A DNA stretch of 25,967 bases from DASYSL01 sp036003365 (GCA_036003365.1 DASYSL010000031.1:1-25967), one strand, 5' to 3'. Counted from the first letter of the stretch, positions 6,959-14,420 are shown. The notes: generated by a model not told the origin, from the sequence alone. Numbers and translations: made by a program.

Positions 6959-8697
6959 GAGGCCTCGAGCTCCTCTTCGAGCTGCTGCTGGCGGTGCAGC
7001 TCGGCGTAGAGGCCGCCGCGCGTGAGGAGCTCGTCGTGCGTGCCGCGCTCGGCCACGCGGCCTTCCTCGAGCACCACGATCTGGTCGGCGTGGCGCACCG
7101 TCGATACCCGGTGCGACACGATCACCGACGTGCGGCTCTTCATGACCTGCTTCAGCTCGCGCAGGATCGCTTCCTCGGTGTACGTGTCGACGCTCGACAG
7201 GCAGTCGTCGAGGAGCAGGATCGCCGGCTGGCGAATGACCGCGCGCGCAATGGCCGTGCGCTGCTTCTGGCCGCCCGAGAGCGTGATGCCCCGCTCGCCG
7301 ACGAGCGTCTCGTAGCCGGCCGGGAAGTTCGCGACGTCGACGTCGAGGTGGGCGACGTGCGCCGCCGCCTGCGCTTCCGTGAGGTCGGCACGGTCGACGC
7401 CGTAGCTGATGTTCTCGAGCACGGTGGCGCTGAAGAGAAACGTCTCCTGCGGCACGAGCCCGATCTGCCGCCTGAGGCTTTCGGTCTGGTAGCGGTTCAG
7501 GTCCACGCCGTCGATGAGAACGGTGCCGGCCGCCGGCTCGTACATGCGGCACAGGAGCTGGAGGAGCGTGGACTTGCCCGACCCGGTGTGGCCGACGAGC
7601 GCGAGCGTGCTGCCCGCCGGAACGGAAATGCTCACGTCCTCGAGCGACGGACGCGCCGCGCCCGGATACGTGAACGTGAGATGGCGCACCTCGATGGCGC
7701 CGCGGATCCCGGCCGCGTCGCCGGCATTCGGCGCGTCCTGAATCGCGGGCACCGCGTCCATGATCTCGCGCAGTCGCCCGTACGACGCCGAGCCGCGCTG
7801 GAACAGGTTCACCACCCAGCCGAGCGCGATCATGGGCCAGGTGAGCATCGAGAGATACACGTTGAACGCCACGAACGCGCCGATCGTGATCTTGCCGCGG
7901 ATGACGAGCGTGCCGCCGAGCCACAGCACGACCACCGCACCCAAGCCAGCCAGGAAGCCCATCGCCGGATAGAACAGGGACCACAGGCGGATGAGCCCGC
8001 GGTTCTTGCCCACGTATTCGCGGTTCATGCGCGCGAAGCGCTCGATCTCGTGATCCTCACGCGCGTAGGCGCGCACCACGCGCACGCCGCTCAGATCCTC
8101 CTGCACCAGTGCGGAGATCTTGGCGAAGTGCGCCTGAATCTCCTCGAAGCGGTGATGGATGCGCTGGCCGAAATAACCCACCGAGAACGAGAGCACGGGC
8201 AGCGGCAGGAGCGCGATGAGCGTGAGCAGCGGGGAGAGGTAGAGCATGAGACCCACGGCCGCCACCCCGAGCACGATGGTGTTGAGGCCCTGCATGATGC
8301 CCGGGCCGAGCAGCATGCGCACCGCGCTCATGTCGTTCGTGGCGCGCGACATGAGCTCGCCCGTTTGGCGCTGCTGATAGAACTGCACGGGTTGTTTCTG
8401 GAGATGGGCGAAGAAGTCGTTGCGGAGATCGAATTCGACGTCGCGCGAGACGCCGATCAGGATCTTCCGCATCATGTAGCGGAAGACGCCGGAGGCGAGC
8501 GCGACGGCCACCACCCAGATCGCGAAGCGTCCGAGCTTGGCCGCGTTGACGCCCTGCTTGAGGTCGTCGATCGCGTGCCGCAGCACCCATGGCGCCGCGA
8601 GCGCGAAAGCGTTGGAGAGGAGGAGACACACCGTGCCCCACGTCAGGCGCCCGCGGTAGCGCGCGAGGTAGGGCAGAAGCTCCTTCAGCGTCTTCGT
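6955..8697 (-). CDS. ABC exporter half-transporter, degenerate-site subunit; probable ACG start
   Basis: About 580 residues: six membrane helices, then an ATPase with Walker A GHTGSGKST (near 368), canonical signature LSGGQKQ (near 472), Walker B ILLLDDCLSSVD (near 492) and H-loop SHRVST. The catalytic glutamate after Walker B is aspartate, typical of the degenerate site in heterodimeric exporters. The first standard start in frame is GTG at 8629-8631, but that truncates helix 1. The frame continues upstream to give TKTLKELLPYLARYRGRLTW, which matches how family N-termini normally begin (M-x-T-L-x-x-L-L-P-Y-L). At that point is ACG (8695-8697), six bases after a perfect GGGAGG. No ATG, GTG or TTG occurs in frame between 8631 and the stop at 8758. 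The gene lies 60 bases after the outer-membrane protein gene and is coupled to the next ABC gene. Confidence 0.9.
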   Translation of the reverse strand, partial: TKTLKELLPYLARYRGRLTWGTVCLLLSNAFALAAPWVLRHAIDDLKQGVNAAKLGRFAIWVVAVALASGVFRYMMRKILIGVSRDVEFDLRNDFFAHLQKQPVQFYQQRQTGELMSRATNDMSAVRMLLGPGIMQGLNTIVLGVAAVGLMLYLSPLLTLIALLPLPVLSFSVGYFGQRIHHRFEEIQAHFAKISALVQEDLSGVRVVRAYAREDHEIERFARMNREYVGKNRGLIRLWSLFYPAMGFLAGLGAVVVLWLGGTLVIRGKITIGAFVAFNVYLSMLTWPMIALGWVVNLFQRGSASYGRLREIMDAVPAIQDAPNAGDAAGIRGAIEVRHLTFTYPGAARPSLEDVSISVPAGSTLALVGHTGSGKSTLLQLLCRMYEPAAGTVLIDGVDLNRYQTESLRRQIGLVPQETFLFSATVLENISYGVDRADLTEAQAAAHVAHLDVDVANFPAGYETLVGERGITLSGGQKQRTAIARAVIRQPAILLLDDCLSSVDTYTEEAILRELKQVMKSRTSVIVSHRVSTVRHADQIVVLEEGRVAERGTHDELLTRGGLYAELHRQQQLEEELEAS

Positions 8698-8757
8698 GTG
8701 AAACCTCCCGCGTCCCGCCGCGACTGCCGCGGACGGGCCGAGCCTGCGATGCTTTGT

Positions 8758-9765
8758 CTAGTGCTTCGTCGTGTCCGGCTGGGCGGGTGCTTCCGGAGCG
8801 GCCGGAGGCAGAATACGAACTTTGGTCGTGTCCGCGGTGGCCGCGGGCGCCGGGGCGGGCGCCACGGCCGCCTTCTTCTTCGGCGGCTCGGGCAGCGGCG
8901 TCTCCGAGAGATTGGCGGCCAGCGGTCCTTCGAACTTGCCCAAGCGGTTGCCTCGGTACGTCAATCCAAGGAAGACTTGCGTACCAGCGGGCACGTTGGC
9001 TCCGCCGAAAATGTGGAAGATGCCGGCGAGGGCGTCGAACGAACGCCATCCGCGGTAGCGCCCGGACACGCCGCCCTGCATCCGGTTGGAGCGCGTTCCG
9101 TCCCCTGTGTACTTCTCGTACTCCCAGTGCGCCTCGGCGAGAAACTTGGTCGCGAGCCACGCGCCGCCATCGGCGTTGAACAAGAGCTGGTTCGCCGGAT
9201 CGCCGGAGCGCGCGCGATAGCCGCCGGCGGCGAGCGCGTAGCCGTTGATGTCCGGGAACGTCTTGCCCAGGAGGAGGCGGCCCGTGAAGTCGGCCTGGCC
9301 CTCGCCGAGCGGGAGCTGCTGCACCTCGGCATTGTAGCCCGTCGGCAGCTTGATCTCGCCCTGGAGGCTCGCCACCACCGGATCCGTCTTCAAGCGCCAG
9401 CGGCCGCCCAGCGTGAGATCGCCGATGCCCCACTCGACGGCGTCGGGCGGCGCCGGTTGCTCCTGCTTCATGTCCCGCACCGGAACGTGGAGCAGAAGGC
9501 CGATCGAATTGCGCAGGCCGTACTCGAGGTGCAGGTTGGTCGTGAACTCCTTGTAGTTGAGCGAAGATTCCTGCTTGAAGCCCTCGTTGTCATAGGCGCT
9601 GGAGCTCGACAGAAAGCTCGCCGTCGTCTGGAAGAAATAGCCGGCGCGCGAAAGCGTCCAGGGCGAGAGGAGCGTCCAGGGACTCTCTCCCGTCGCGTGC
9701 GCGGGCGCGACCACGGCGACGGCAAGGGCGAGCGCGAAGAATGCGGCCTTGGGGCTCACGGACAC
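8758..9765 (-). CDS. Outer-membrane beta-barrel protein (transporter/MetA-pathway phenol degradation-like)
   Basis: A 335-residue exported protein. The GTG start at 9763-9765 follows GGGAGGA with good spacing and opens a signal peptide ending near PAHA (residue 24). The body has alternating amphipathic strands with Gly and aromatic residues, for example LTLGGRWRLKTDPVVASLQG and then EIKLPTGYN. This is the pattern of the transporter/phenol-degradation MetA-type barrel family; that name is a general family label and does not prove aromatic transport. The last 50 residues are a Pro/Ala/Lys-rich tail (PEPPKKKAAVAPAPAP) rather than a terminal aromatic strand, which is unusual for a barrel. It heads the unit with the two ABC genes, suggesting an envelope export path. 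The fold is likely; the role is inferred. Confidence 0.8.
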   Translation of the reverse strand: MSVSPKAAFFALALAVAVVAPAHATGESPWTLLSPWTLSRAGYFFQTTASFLSSSSAYDNEGFKQESSLNYKEFTTNLHLEYGLRNSIGLLLHVPVRDMKQEQPAPPDAVEWGIGDLTLGGRWRLKTDPVVASLQGEIKLPTGYNAEVQQLPLGEGQADFTGRLLLGKTFPDINGYALAAGGYRARSGDPANQLLFNADGGAWLATKFLAEAHWEYEKYTGDGTRSNRMQGGVSGRYRGWRSFDALAGIFHIFGGANVPAGTQVFLGLTYRGNRLGKFEGPLAANLSETPLPEPPKKKAAVAPAPAPAATADTTKVRILPPAAPEAPAQPDTTKH

Positions 9766-9868
9766 AGAGTTCCTCCCGCAGGAGTCGGGTACGGCGACGG
9801 GTCCAAATCAACGAGGCGGCAGATGATCCGCGCTAGGCTACCCGAGCCGCCCCCGAGCGGGCAAGACA

Positions 9869-9877
9869 TGGCATACT
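9869..9877 (+). promoter_or_regulatory. Extended -10 element just before the dehydrogenase start
   Basis: TG-G-CATACT (TG at 9869-9870, -10 hexamer at 9872-9877, four of six matches) ends nine bases before the GTG at 9887. No SD precedes that GTG. If used, transcription would begin within a few bases of the start codon and give a leaderless or nearly leaderless mRNA. No good -35 is visible, as is allowed for extended -10 promoters. Low certainty. Confidence 0.25.
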
Positions 9878-9886
9878 GCCGTCGCC

Positions 9887-10885
9887 GTGAGAACCCTCCT
9901 CGTGCACATCCATCATCCCGAAATGACGTTGTGGAACGCGCCCGCCGACCTGATCGGCGCGTGGCAGCAGCGCTTCGGCGCGCGCGGGCTCCGCGTGCTG
10001 GCTGCACCCCACGAGATCGGGTTCGCCGACGGCATGCGCGAAGCCGAGGTGCTCGTGGGCCACGGCGTGACCCCGGAGATCTTTCGTTCGGCGTCTCAGC
10101 TCCGATGGATTCAGGCGCCTTCGGCCGGCGTCGGTCACCTGTTGTTTCCGGAACTGGTCGCGAGCCCGGTGATCCTGACCAACGCCCGCGGCGTGCACGC
10201 CGAGCCCATGGCCGAGCACGTGATGGCAATGATGCTCGCCTTGGTGCGCAAGATTCATCGCGCGCGTGACTATCAGGGCGCGGGCCAGTGGGCGCAGGAC
10301 GAGCTGTGGAAGGAAGTGCCGCTGCTCGACGAGATCGGCGGGCGGACTCTGGGGATTGTCGGGCTCGGAGCCATTGGCCAAGCCCTGGCCTTTCGCGCCC
10401 ACGCCTTCGGCATGCGCGTGATCGGCTTGCGGCGCCACATGGGCGGCGAGCTGCCCCTTGGCGTCCACCAGGCGCGCGGACCGGATCAGCTCGCCTGGCT
10501 CTTGTCGCAGAGCGACTTCGTGGCCAACTGTTTGCCGTCGACGCCCAAGACGAAGCACCTGTTCGATCGCGCGGCGTTCGCCGCCATGAAGCCGGGTGCG
10601 TATCTGTTCAACGTGGGGCGAGGGACCACGATCGACGAGGATGCGCTCATTGCGGCCTTGCAGGCCGGGCGCTTGGCCGGCGCCGGGCTCGACGTCACCG
10701 ACGAGGAGCCGTTGCCGGCTTCGTCGCCTCTGTATCGGATGCCGCAGGTGCTGCTGACCTTCCATATCGCGGGCGCCTCGCGCCGGTTCTGGGATCGCGC
10801 CGCGCACTTGTTCGAAGACAACGTCGAGCGCTATCTCGACGGGCGGCCTTTGTTGAACCTCGTGGATAAGAAGGAAGGCTATTGA
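9887..10885 (+). CDS. D-isomer-specific 2-hydroxyacid dehydrogenase
   Basis: A 332-residue NAD(P)-dependent oxidoreductase of the D-2-hydroxyacid dehydrogenase family (glyoxylate/hydroxypyruvate reductase-like branch). The nucleotide fold shows GLGAIG (159-164). The catalytic set is complete: Arg245 in NVGRGTTID, Glu274 in DVTDEEPLP, and His293 in LLTFHIAGAS. After the second strand of the Rossmann fold the usual acidic residue is replaced by LRR (181-183), which suggests preference for NADPH over NADH. The cytosolic substrate is not determinable; phosphoglycerate dehydrogenase is unlikely because there is no ACT domain. The GTG start lacks an SD. The stop overlaps the TTG start of the next gene by four bases (TTGA), indicating coupling. 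Confidence 0.92.
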   Translation: MRTLLVHIHHPEMTLWNAPADLIGAWQQRFGARGLRVLAAPHEIGFADGMREAEVLVGHGVTPEIFRSASQLRWIQAPSAGVGHLLFPELVASPVILTNARGVHAEPMAEHVMAMMLALVRKIHRARDYQGAGQWAQDELWKEVPLLDEIGGRTLGIVGLGAIGQALAFRAHAFGMRVIGLRRHMGGELPLGVHQARGPDQLAWLLSQSDFVANCLPSTPKTKHLFDRAAFAAMKPGAYLFNVGRGTTIDEDALIAALQAGRLAGAGLDVTDEEPLPASSPLYRMPQVLLTFHIAGASRRFWDRAAHLFEDNVERYLDGRPLLNLVDKKEGY

Positions 10886-11538
10886 GCGCGGAGATTCAGC
10901 GCGTGGCGATCGTGCTCGCCGGCGGGCAAGGCATGCGGCTCGGCGGCGACGTGCCGAAGGCGCTGCGGCCCTTCGGGTCTTCTACTTTGCTCGACGTCGC
11001 CTTGGCGAACGCGCGCGGCTGGGCGGACGATGTGCGCGTGAGCGCACCCCCTGAGATGGCGCTCCCCATCGACGAAAGTCTCGTGCTCCGCGACCTGCGC
11101 GCCTTCGGACCGCGCGCCGGTCCGCTCGTGGCGCTTGCGTCCTCTTTGGGCGCGATCGCGTCCGAGTGGGCGCTCGTCCTGGCCGTCGACCTGCCGTTTG
11201 CCCGGCGCGAACTCTTCGATCTCTTGTGGGCGGCGCGTGACCGGCCGACCACCCCTCACCCGCAGGTTCCTCAGCACGCCGCCCCGTTGGCCGTGGTGCC
11301 GTGGACGGCGCGCGGACCCGAGCCTTTGCTCGCGGTGTATCGGCAGGAGGTGGCCGCGATCCTTCTCGCCGCCGCCTCGGACGGGGAGCGCGCCGTGCAT
11401 CGTGTCATTGCCTCCTTGCCTGCGGTTCGCGTGGGCGAGGACGAGCTGCGCACGGCCGATCCCGAGCTGATCTCGTTCCAGAACGTCAACACGCCGGACG
11501 ACTGGCAACAAGCGGAGGTCCGCTTCCGGTCGCGTTGA
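10882..11538 (+). CDS. MobA-like NTP transferase (probable molybdenum cofactor guanylyltransferase)
   Basis: A 218-residue nucleotidyltransferase. The N-terminal G-rich loop LAGGQGMRLGGDVPKAL (residues 12-28) binds the nucleotide. A metal-binding Asp sits in LVLAVDLPFARREL. The C-terminal FQNVNTPDDWQQAE matches the NxNTPxD signature of MobA, which attaches GMP to molybdopterin. The loop differs from classic MobA: a two-residue insertion before the Lys (GGDVPK) resembles IspD/GlmU-type enzymes, so another NTP-sugar or cofactor transferase is possible. The TTG start at 10882 has AAGGAAGG just upstream and overlaps the dehydrogenase stop. No other molybdopterin gene is nearby. The family is sure; the exact substrate is moderately so. 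Confidence 0.82.
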   Translation: MSAEIQRVAIVLAGGQGMRLGGDVPKALRPFGSSTLLDVALANARGWADDVRVSAPPEMALPIDESLVLRDLRAFGPRAGPLVALASSLGAIASEWALVLAVDLPFARRELFDLLWAARDRPTTPHPQVPQHAAPLAVVPWTARGPEPLLAVYRQEVAAILLAAASDGERAVHRVIASLPAVRVGEDELRTADPELISFQNVNTPDDWQQAEVRFRSR

Positions 11539-11560
11539 TCGTTTGCTTCTCGAGGGATCG

Positions 11561-12169
11561 ATGCGTCGTACGGCCGCGGTTGCTGTCTTTCTTCTCTGCG
11601 TTCCCGCTTTGGCGAAAGCCGCTTCAGCTCCTCAACTCGTGTTGCAGCTCGGCGCATCCGGCAGAGCAAGTCGTGGGCTGAGCGAGCCCACGATGAATCT
11701 CGAGTGCGTGTACAAGCCGTTCTCGATGGGTGGGGGGTGGCTCGAATTTGGAGTTCTAGGGCGTGCGGGCTTCGAACCTCGGACTCCTCTCGGGCCGCCG
11801 AATCCTCCGTCAACGACCATCGCGACGCGAACTCCAAGTCTCTCGGGCTCTCAACAGATTCTAGAAGTGTCCACGGGCATCGTCTTGGGCCCGCCGCGGT
11901 CGGCCTCTCTGTTTCCTTACATCAAAGGCGGAATCGGGGCTTATCGAGACGTGGACTTCGTGGCCGTGCCGGTGTCTCCAGCCGACGACTACCCTCGATA
12001 CGACGAACGAACCAGATGGGACATTGGAATGTCTTTCGGCCCGGGTGTCCGCATGGGTCCGCCCGGGGGTACTTCACCGATGATCGAGGGGCGATACCAT
12101 CTCACCCGATTGGATGGAAATGACTTCCATCAACTCTTCAGCGTCTCGGGCGGAGTCTGGTTCCGATGA
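11561..12169 (+). CDS. Exported beta-barrel-like protein, tandem paralogue 1 of 3
   Basis: A 202-residue secreted protein of unknown function. The ATG at 11561 follows GAGGGA and opens a signal peptide (MRRTAAVAVFLLCVPALAKA). It shares with the next two genes a conserved plan: an early Gly-rich strand (LVLQLGASGR), an aromatic strand (GGWLEFGVLGRAG), a near-identical YIKGGIGAYR segment, a Gly-rich GMSFGPGVRMG, and the terminal strand SVSGGVWFR. Alternating strands and a C-terminal strand ending WFR resemble a small eight-stranded outer-membrane barrel or the OmpA-like barrel domain. The terminal residue is Arg rather than Phe, so assembly by the Bam machinery is not certain. Its stop overlaps the ATG of paralogue 2 (ATGA). 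This stretch is less GC-rich than the metabolic genes around it. Confidence 0.75.
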   Translation: MRRTAAVAVFLLCVPALAKAASAPQLVLQLGASGRASRGLSEPTMNLECVYKPFSMGGGWLEFGVLGRAGFEPRTPLGPPNPPSTTIATRTPSLSGSQQILEVSTGIVLGPPRSASLFPYIKGGIGAYRDVDFVAVPVSPADDYPRYDERTRWDIGMSFGPGVRMGPPGGTSPMIEGRYHLTRLDGNDFHQLFSVSGGVWFR

Positions 12170-12762
12170 GATGGCGTGCCGTTCTCGTGCCGACCTTGTC
12201 GTTAGTCGTCTTCTGCACAGCTCACGCTGAAGGGACCGCAGACTCGTCGAACGTGCGCATCGCCATTCAGGGTGGAGTAGTGAGCGGATTCGGGCTCGAC
12301 GATCGCGGACCCGTCGGCATGATCGATCTGTCCTGGATCCCATGGCCGGAAGGCGGCTTGTGGTGGGAGGTCGGGGTTCTCGAGCAGCCAATCTCCGAGG
12401 ATCTGCTGGTCTCCCCGGCGACATTGAACACGAGGAGCTCGGAAGATGGCTCGATCCAGCATCTCGAAGCTTCGGCAGGCTTCCTCCTGCAGGGATCGGA
12501 CGAGACCGCCGTCACGCCCTACCTCCGCGCGGGTTTGGGCGCATATCGTATCGAGCCTGACATCATGTTCGCGCGGATCTATCAATTCGAGCCTCCCACA
12601 GCGAAGTGGAGTCTTGGCGGATCGGTTGCTGCGGGCGCGAGGATTGGATCGCCCAAGATGCATGTAGGTCCCGTCCTCGAGGGTCGCTGTCACTTCACGC
12701 GGCCGCCTGGAGGGGAATCGCGTGTTCTCCTCACGCTCACGGGCGGGTTGTGGTTCCGCTGA
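12166..12762 (+). CDS. Exported beta-barrel-like protein, tandem paralogue 2 of 3
   Basis: A 198-residue secreted protein, coupled to paralogue 1 through ATGA at 12166-12169. Signal peptide MRWRAVLVPTLSLVVFCTAHA. Shared landmarks in order: a Gly-rich first strand (IAIQGGVVSGFG), MIDLSWIPWPEGGLWWEVGV (a strand pair also seen in paralogue 3 as MDLIWFPWSFGGIWSEIGV), LRAGLGAYRIE, SVAAGARIG, and the terminal TGGLWFR. It is closer to paralogue 3 than to paralogue 1 by these landmarks. It is probably inserted in or attached to the outer membrane. No catalytic motif is visible and the function is unknown. It appears to be part of one transcript with the two genes upstream and the paralogue downstream. 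Confidence 0.75.
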   Translation: MRWRAVLVPTLSLVVFCTAHAEGTADSSNVRIAIQGGVVSGFGLDDRGPVGMIDLSWIPWPEGGLWWEVGVLEQPISEDLLVSPATLNTRSSEDGSIQHLEASAGFLLQGSDETAVTPYLRAGLGAYRIEPDIMFARIYQFEPPTAKWSLGGSVAAGARIGSPKMHVGPVLEGRCHFTRPPGGESRVLLTLTGGLWFR

Positions 12763-13406
12763 CTTCAGTCCGGGATTTCGCGGCGTTGATGCTGATCCTC
12801 GCGACGGTCACCACTCGCGTTTGGGCGGATGAGGCCGCCCCAGCATCGCCTGTCCAGATTGCCTTTCAACTGGGCACCGTTCTCGAGGCAGCCTCACAGG
12901 AGACCGGGCCTGCCGGAACCATGGATCTCATCTGGTTTCCTTGGAGTTTCGGGGGAATCTGGTCGGAGATCGGAGTGCTCGAGCCGAAAGGTGAGGAGTC
13001 TCATTTGCTTCTCGCGGAGCCTCTCGCGAGCGGGGGCACCGCCACTCTTGCCGTTCCTTATCCGGTGGGCGTGCCTTTGACCGAACAACATCTAGAGGGT
13101 TCGATTGGATTCATCTGGGGAGGCACGACCAAGAATGCCGGATACTTGAGAGGTGGAATTGGGGCCTACCGAATCGAGAAAGGCATCGTATCAGCCAAAG
13201 GGCTGTCGAACGCTGCGGCCGTGCCCGGATATGCGAATGTCAGCTGGACCATGGGGGCGAACTTGGCGGGCGGAGCGCGATTCGCTCAGCCCACTTGGCA
13301 TGCACAGCCCATGTTCGAGTTGCGTGTCCACGTCCTGCCGCGTGGCGACTACGACGAACACGCGAACGTGCTGCTGTCCGCCTCCGCCGGGCTCTGGTTC
13401 CGCTGA
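12750..13406 (+). CDS. Exported beta-barrel-like protein, tandem paralogue 3 of 3
   Basis: A 218-residue secreted protein. The frame is open back to 12606, but that upstream part is antisense-like Arg/Cys-rich sequence inside paralogue 2. The GTG at 12750 is preferred because it follows GGGCGGG and gives a signal-like N-terminus (VRDFAALMLILATVTTRVWA). It overlaps the end of paralogue 2 by 13 bases. A TTG at 12786 is a weaker alternative. Landmarks match paralogue 2: MDLIWFPWSFGGIWSEIGV, LRGGIGAYRIE, MGANLAGGARF, ASAGLWFR. The longer size comes from an extra loop around LASGGTATLAVPYPVG. It ends four bases before the convergent DUF4097 array. The function is unknown; outer-membrane localisation is inferred. 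Confidence 0.72.
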   Translation: MVPLTSVRDFAALMLILATVTTRVWADEAAPASPVQIAFQLGTVLEAASQETGPAGTMDLIWFPWSFGGIWSEIGVLEPKGEESHLLLAEPLASGGTATLAVPYPVGVPLTEQHLEGSIGFIWGGTTKNAGYLRGGIGAYRIEKGIVSAKGLSNAAAVPGYANVSWTMGANLAGGARFAQPTWHAQPMFELRVHVLPRGDYDEHANVLLSASAGLWFR

Positions 13407-13410
13407 TCCC

Positions 13411-14370
13411 CTAGATCCGCGACTTTCCGCCAACTGACACGGGCCTCGCGCGGGACTTGATCGACACCGGTCCGCCCCCCGTGGACACGCGGACGAGCAC
13501 GGGGCCCTTGCCGATGACGACGCTGCGGTCGCCCGCCCAGCCATCCGACGCGTCGATGTTGCCTCGGCCTTCCCAGCTCCACGGCGAGCCTTGCGACGAC
13601 GCGACCTGCACGCCGGTCTCGAGGCGGTCGGGGGTGAAGACCGAGATGGGTCCACCCCGGGTGTTGGCGGAGAGGCCTCTGCCGATCCATCTGGGATTGT
13701 TGAGATTGACCGAAACCGGGCCGCCCAGAGCCTCGAGATCGATGTCGCCTTCGTGACCGACGAAGCTGATCGGCCCGCCGGCGGAGTGCGCCGTCACCTT
13801 GCCGCCCACGTGCGCGATGGCGATCGGGCCGCCTTGATTCCGCATCGTGAAAGTCCCCGAGACGCCACGGAGGTCGAGGCCGCCGTTATCGGCTTCCATG
13901 TCGATCGACACGCCGTTCGGAGCCGAAACGATGAGGTAGGAGCTCCAGTCGCCCAAGGGCCCTCTCACGCGCAGCTCACCGCCTTCATTCACGATCCGAA
14001 GCTGATCGAGCATCGCGGCGGCCGCGCTCCGTGTCTCGGCTCCCGCGGCCGTGCAGATGGTGGCGGAGAGCGCGCCGTCGGAGGCCGCCTGTACCCATAC
14101 GCCGCCGTTGGGCGAAGCCACCAGATGGAGCGTTCCCGAGCGAGGCACGCTCAATGCCACGTTCTGGTCGCGGCGGACCGTGACGATGTCGTCCCTATGG
14201 GGGCTATCTCTCCAGAAACACATGTCGATATCCGAGCACGTGATCACGTCTCGGTTGCCGTCCAAATTCGCAGTGAAGCTCAGGTCGTGGCCACTCCGGG
14301 CGCACGCCAGGACGCCGGAGAGCGACAGCCCAAGAACGAGGACGGCTCCGACGGAGATTTGCGATCTCAT
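13411..14370 (-). CDS. Secreted DUF4097-like repeat protein, array member 1 (GGP variant)
   Basis: A 319-residue exported protein. The ATG at 14368-14370 follows AGGAGTG, and the signal peptide is MRSQISVGAVLVLGLSLSGV followed by LACA; the Cys in LACA could also be a lipobox. The mature protein resembles DUF4097/putative adhesin proteins, which form repeated short strands like a beta-helix. A conserved DVITCSDIDMCFW precedes VRRDQNVALSVPRSGTLHLV. The C-terminal half repeats a GGPI/V turn every 15-25 residues (GGPIAIAHVGG, GGPISFVGHEGDIDLEALGG, GGPISVFTPD, GGPVSIKS). In both sister genes these turns read NGP. It ends GGKSRI, identical in all three. Stop codon TAG. Surface or periplasmic, role unknown. 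Confidence 0.8.
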   Translation of the reverse strand: MRSQISVGAVLVLGLSLSGVLACARSGHDLSFTANLDGNRDVITCSDIDMCFWRDSPHRDDIVTVRRDQNVALSVPRSGTLHLVASPNGGVWVQAASDGALSATICTAAGAETRSAAAAMLDQLRIVNEGGELRVRGPLGDWSSYLIVSAPNGVSIDMEADNGGLDLRGVSGTFTMRNQGGPIAIAHVGGKVTAHSAGGPISFVGHEGDIDLEALGGPVSVNLNNPRWIGRGLSANTRGGPISVFTPDRLETGVQVASSQGSPWSWEGRGNIDASDGWAGDRSVVIGKGPVLVRVSTGGGPVSIKSRARPVSVGGKSRI

Positions 14371-14382
14371 GGCATCACTCCT
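14361..14382 (-). repeat. Conserved 22-base start/leader repeat, copy 1 (others at 15365-15386 and 16387-16408)
   Basis: Identical 22-base segments occur at 14361-14382, 15365-15386 and 16387-16408. Each spans the SD (AGGAGTG), the spacer TGATGCC, the ATG and the first codons of one DUF4097-like gene. It is the best-conserved non-coding part of the array, which indicates recent duplication or a shared translational control element. Confidence 0.7.
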
Positions 14383-14420
14383 GGTAGGAGATCGGAAGCT
14401 CGGCGATTGTTCCTTATCCT

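Noticed and set aside
6959..7984. N-terminal extension of the second ABC gene frame to 7984
   Set aside because: It lies inside the first ABC gene in another frame and is low-complexity; the GTGA overlap at 6955-6958 gives the real start.
6994..10269. Very long plus-strand open frame (over 1000 codons) opposite the ABC and outer-membrane genes
   Set aside because: It is antisense to three well-recognised genes. Its translation is rich in His, Arg, Glu and Ala, typical of a GC-rich shadow frame, with no domain.
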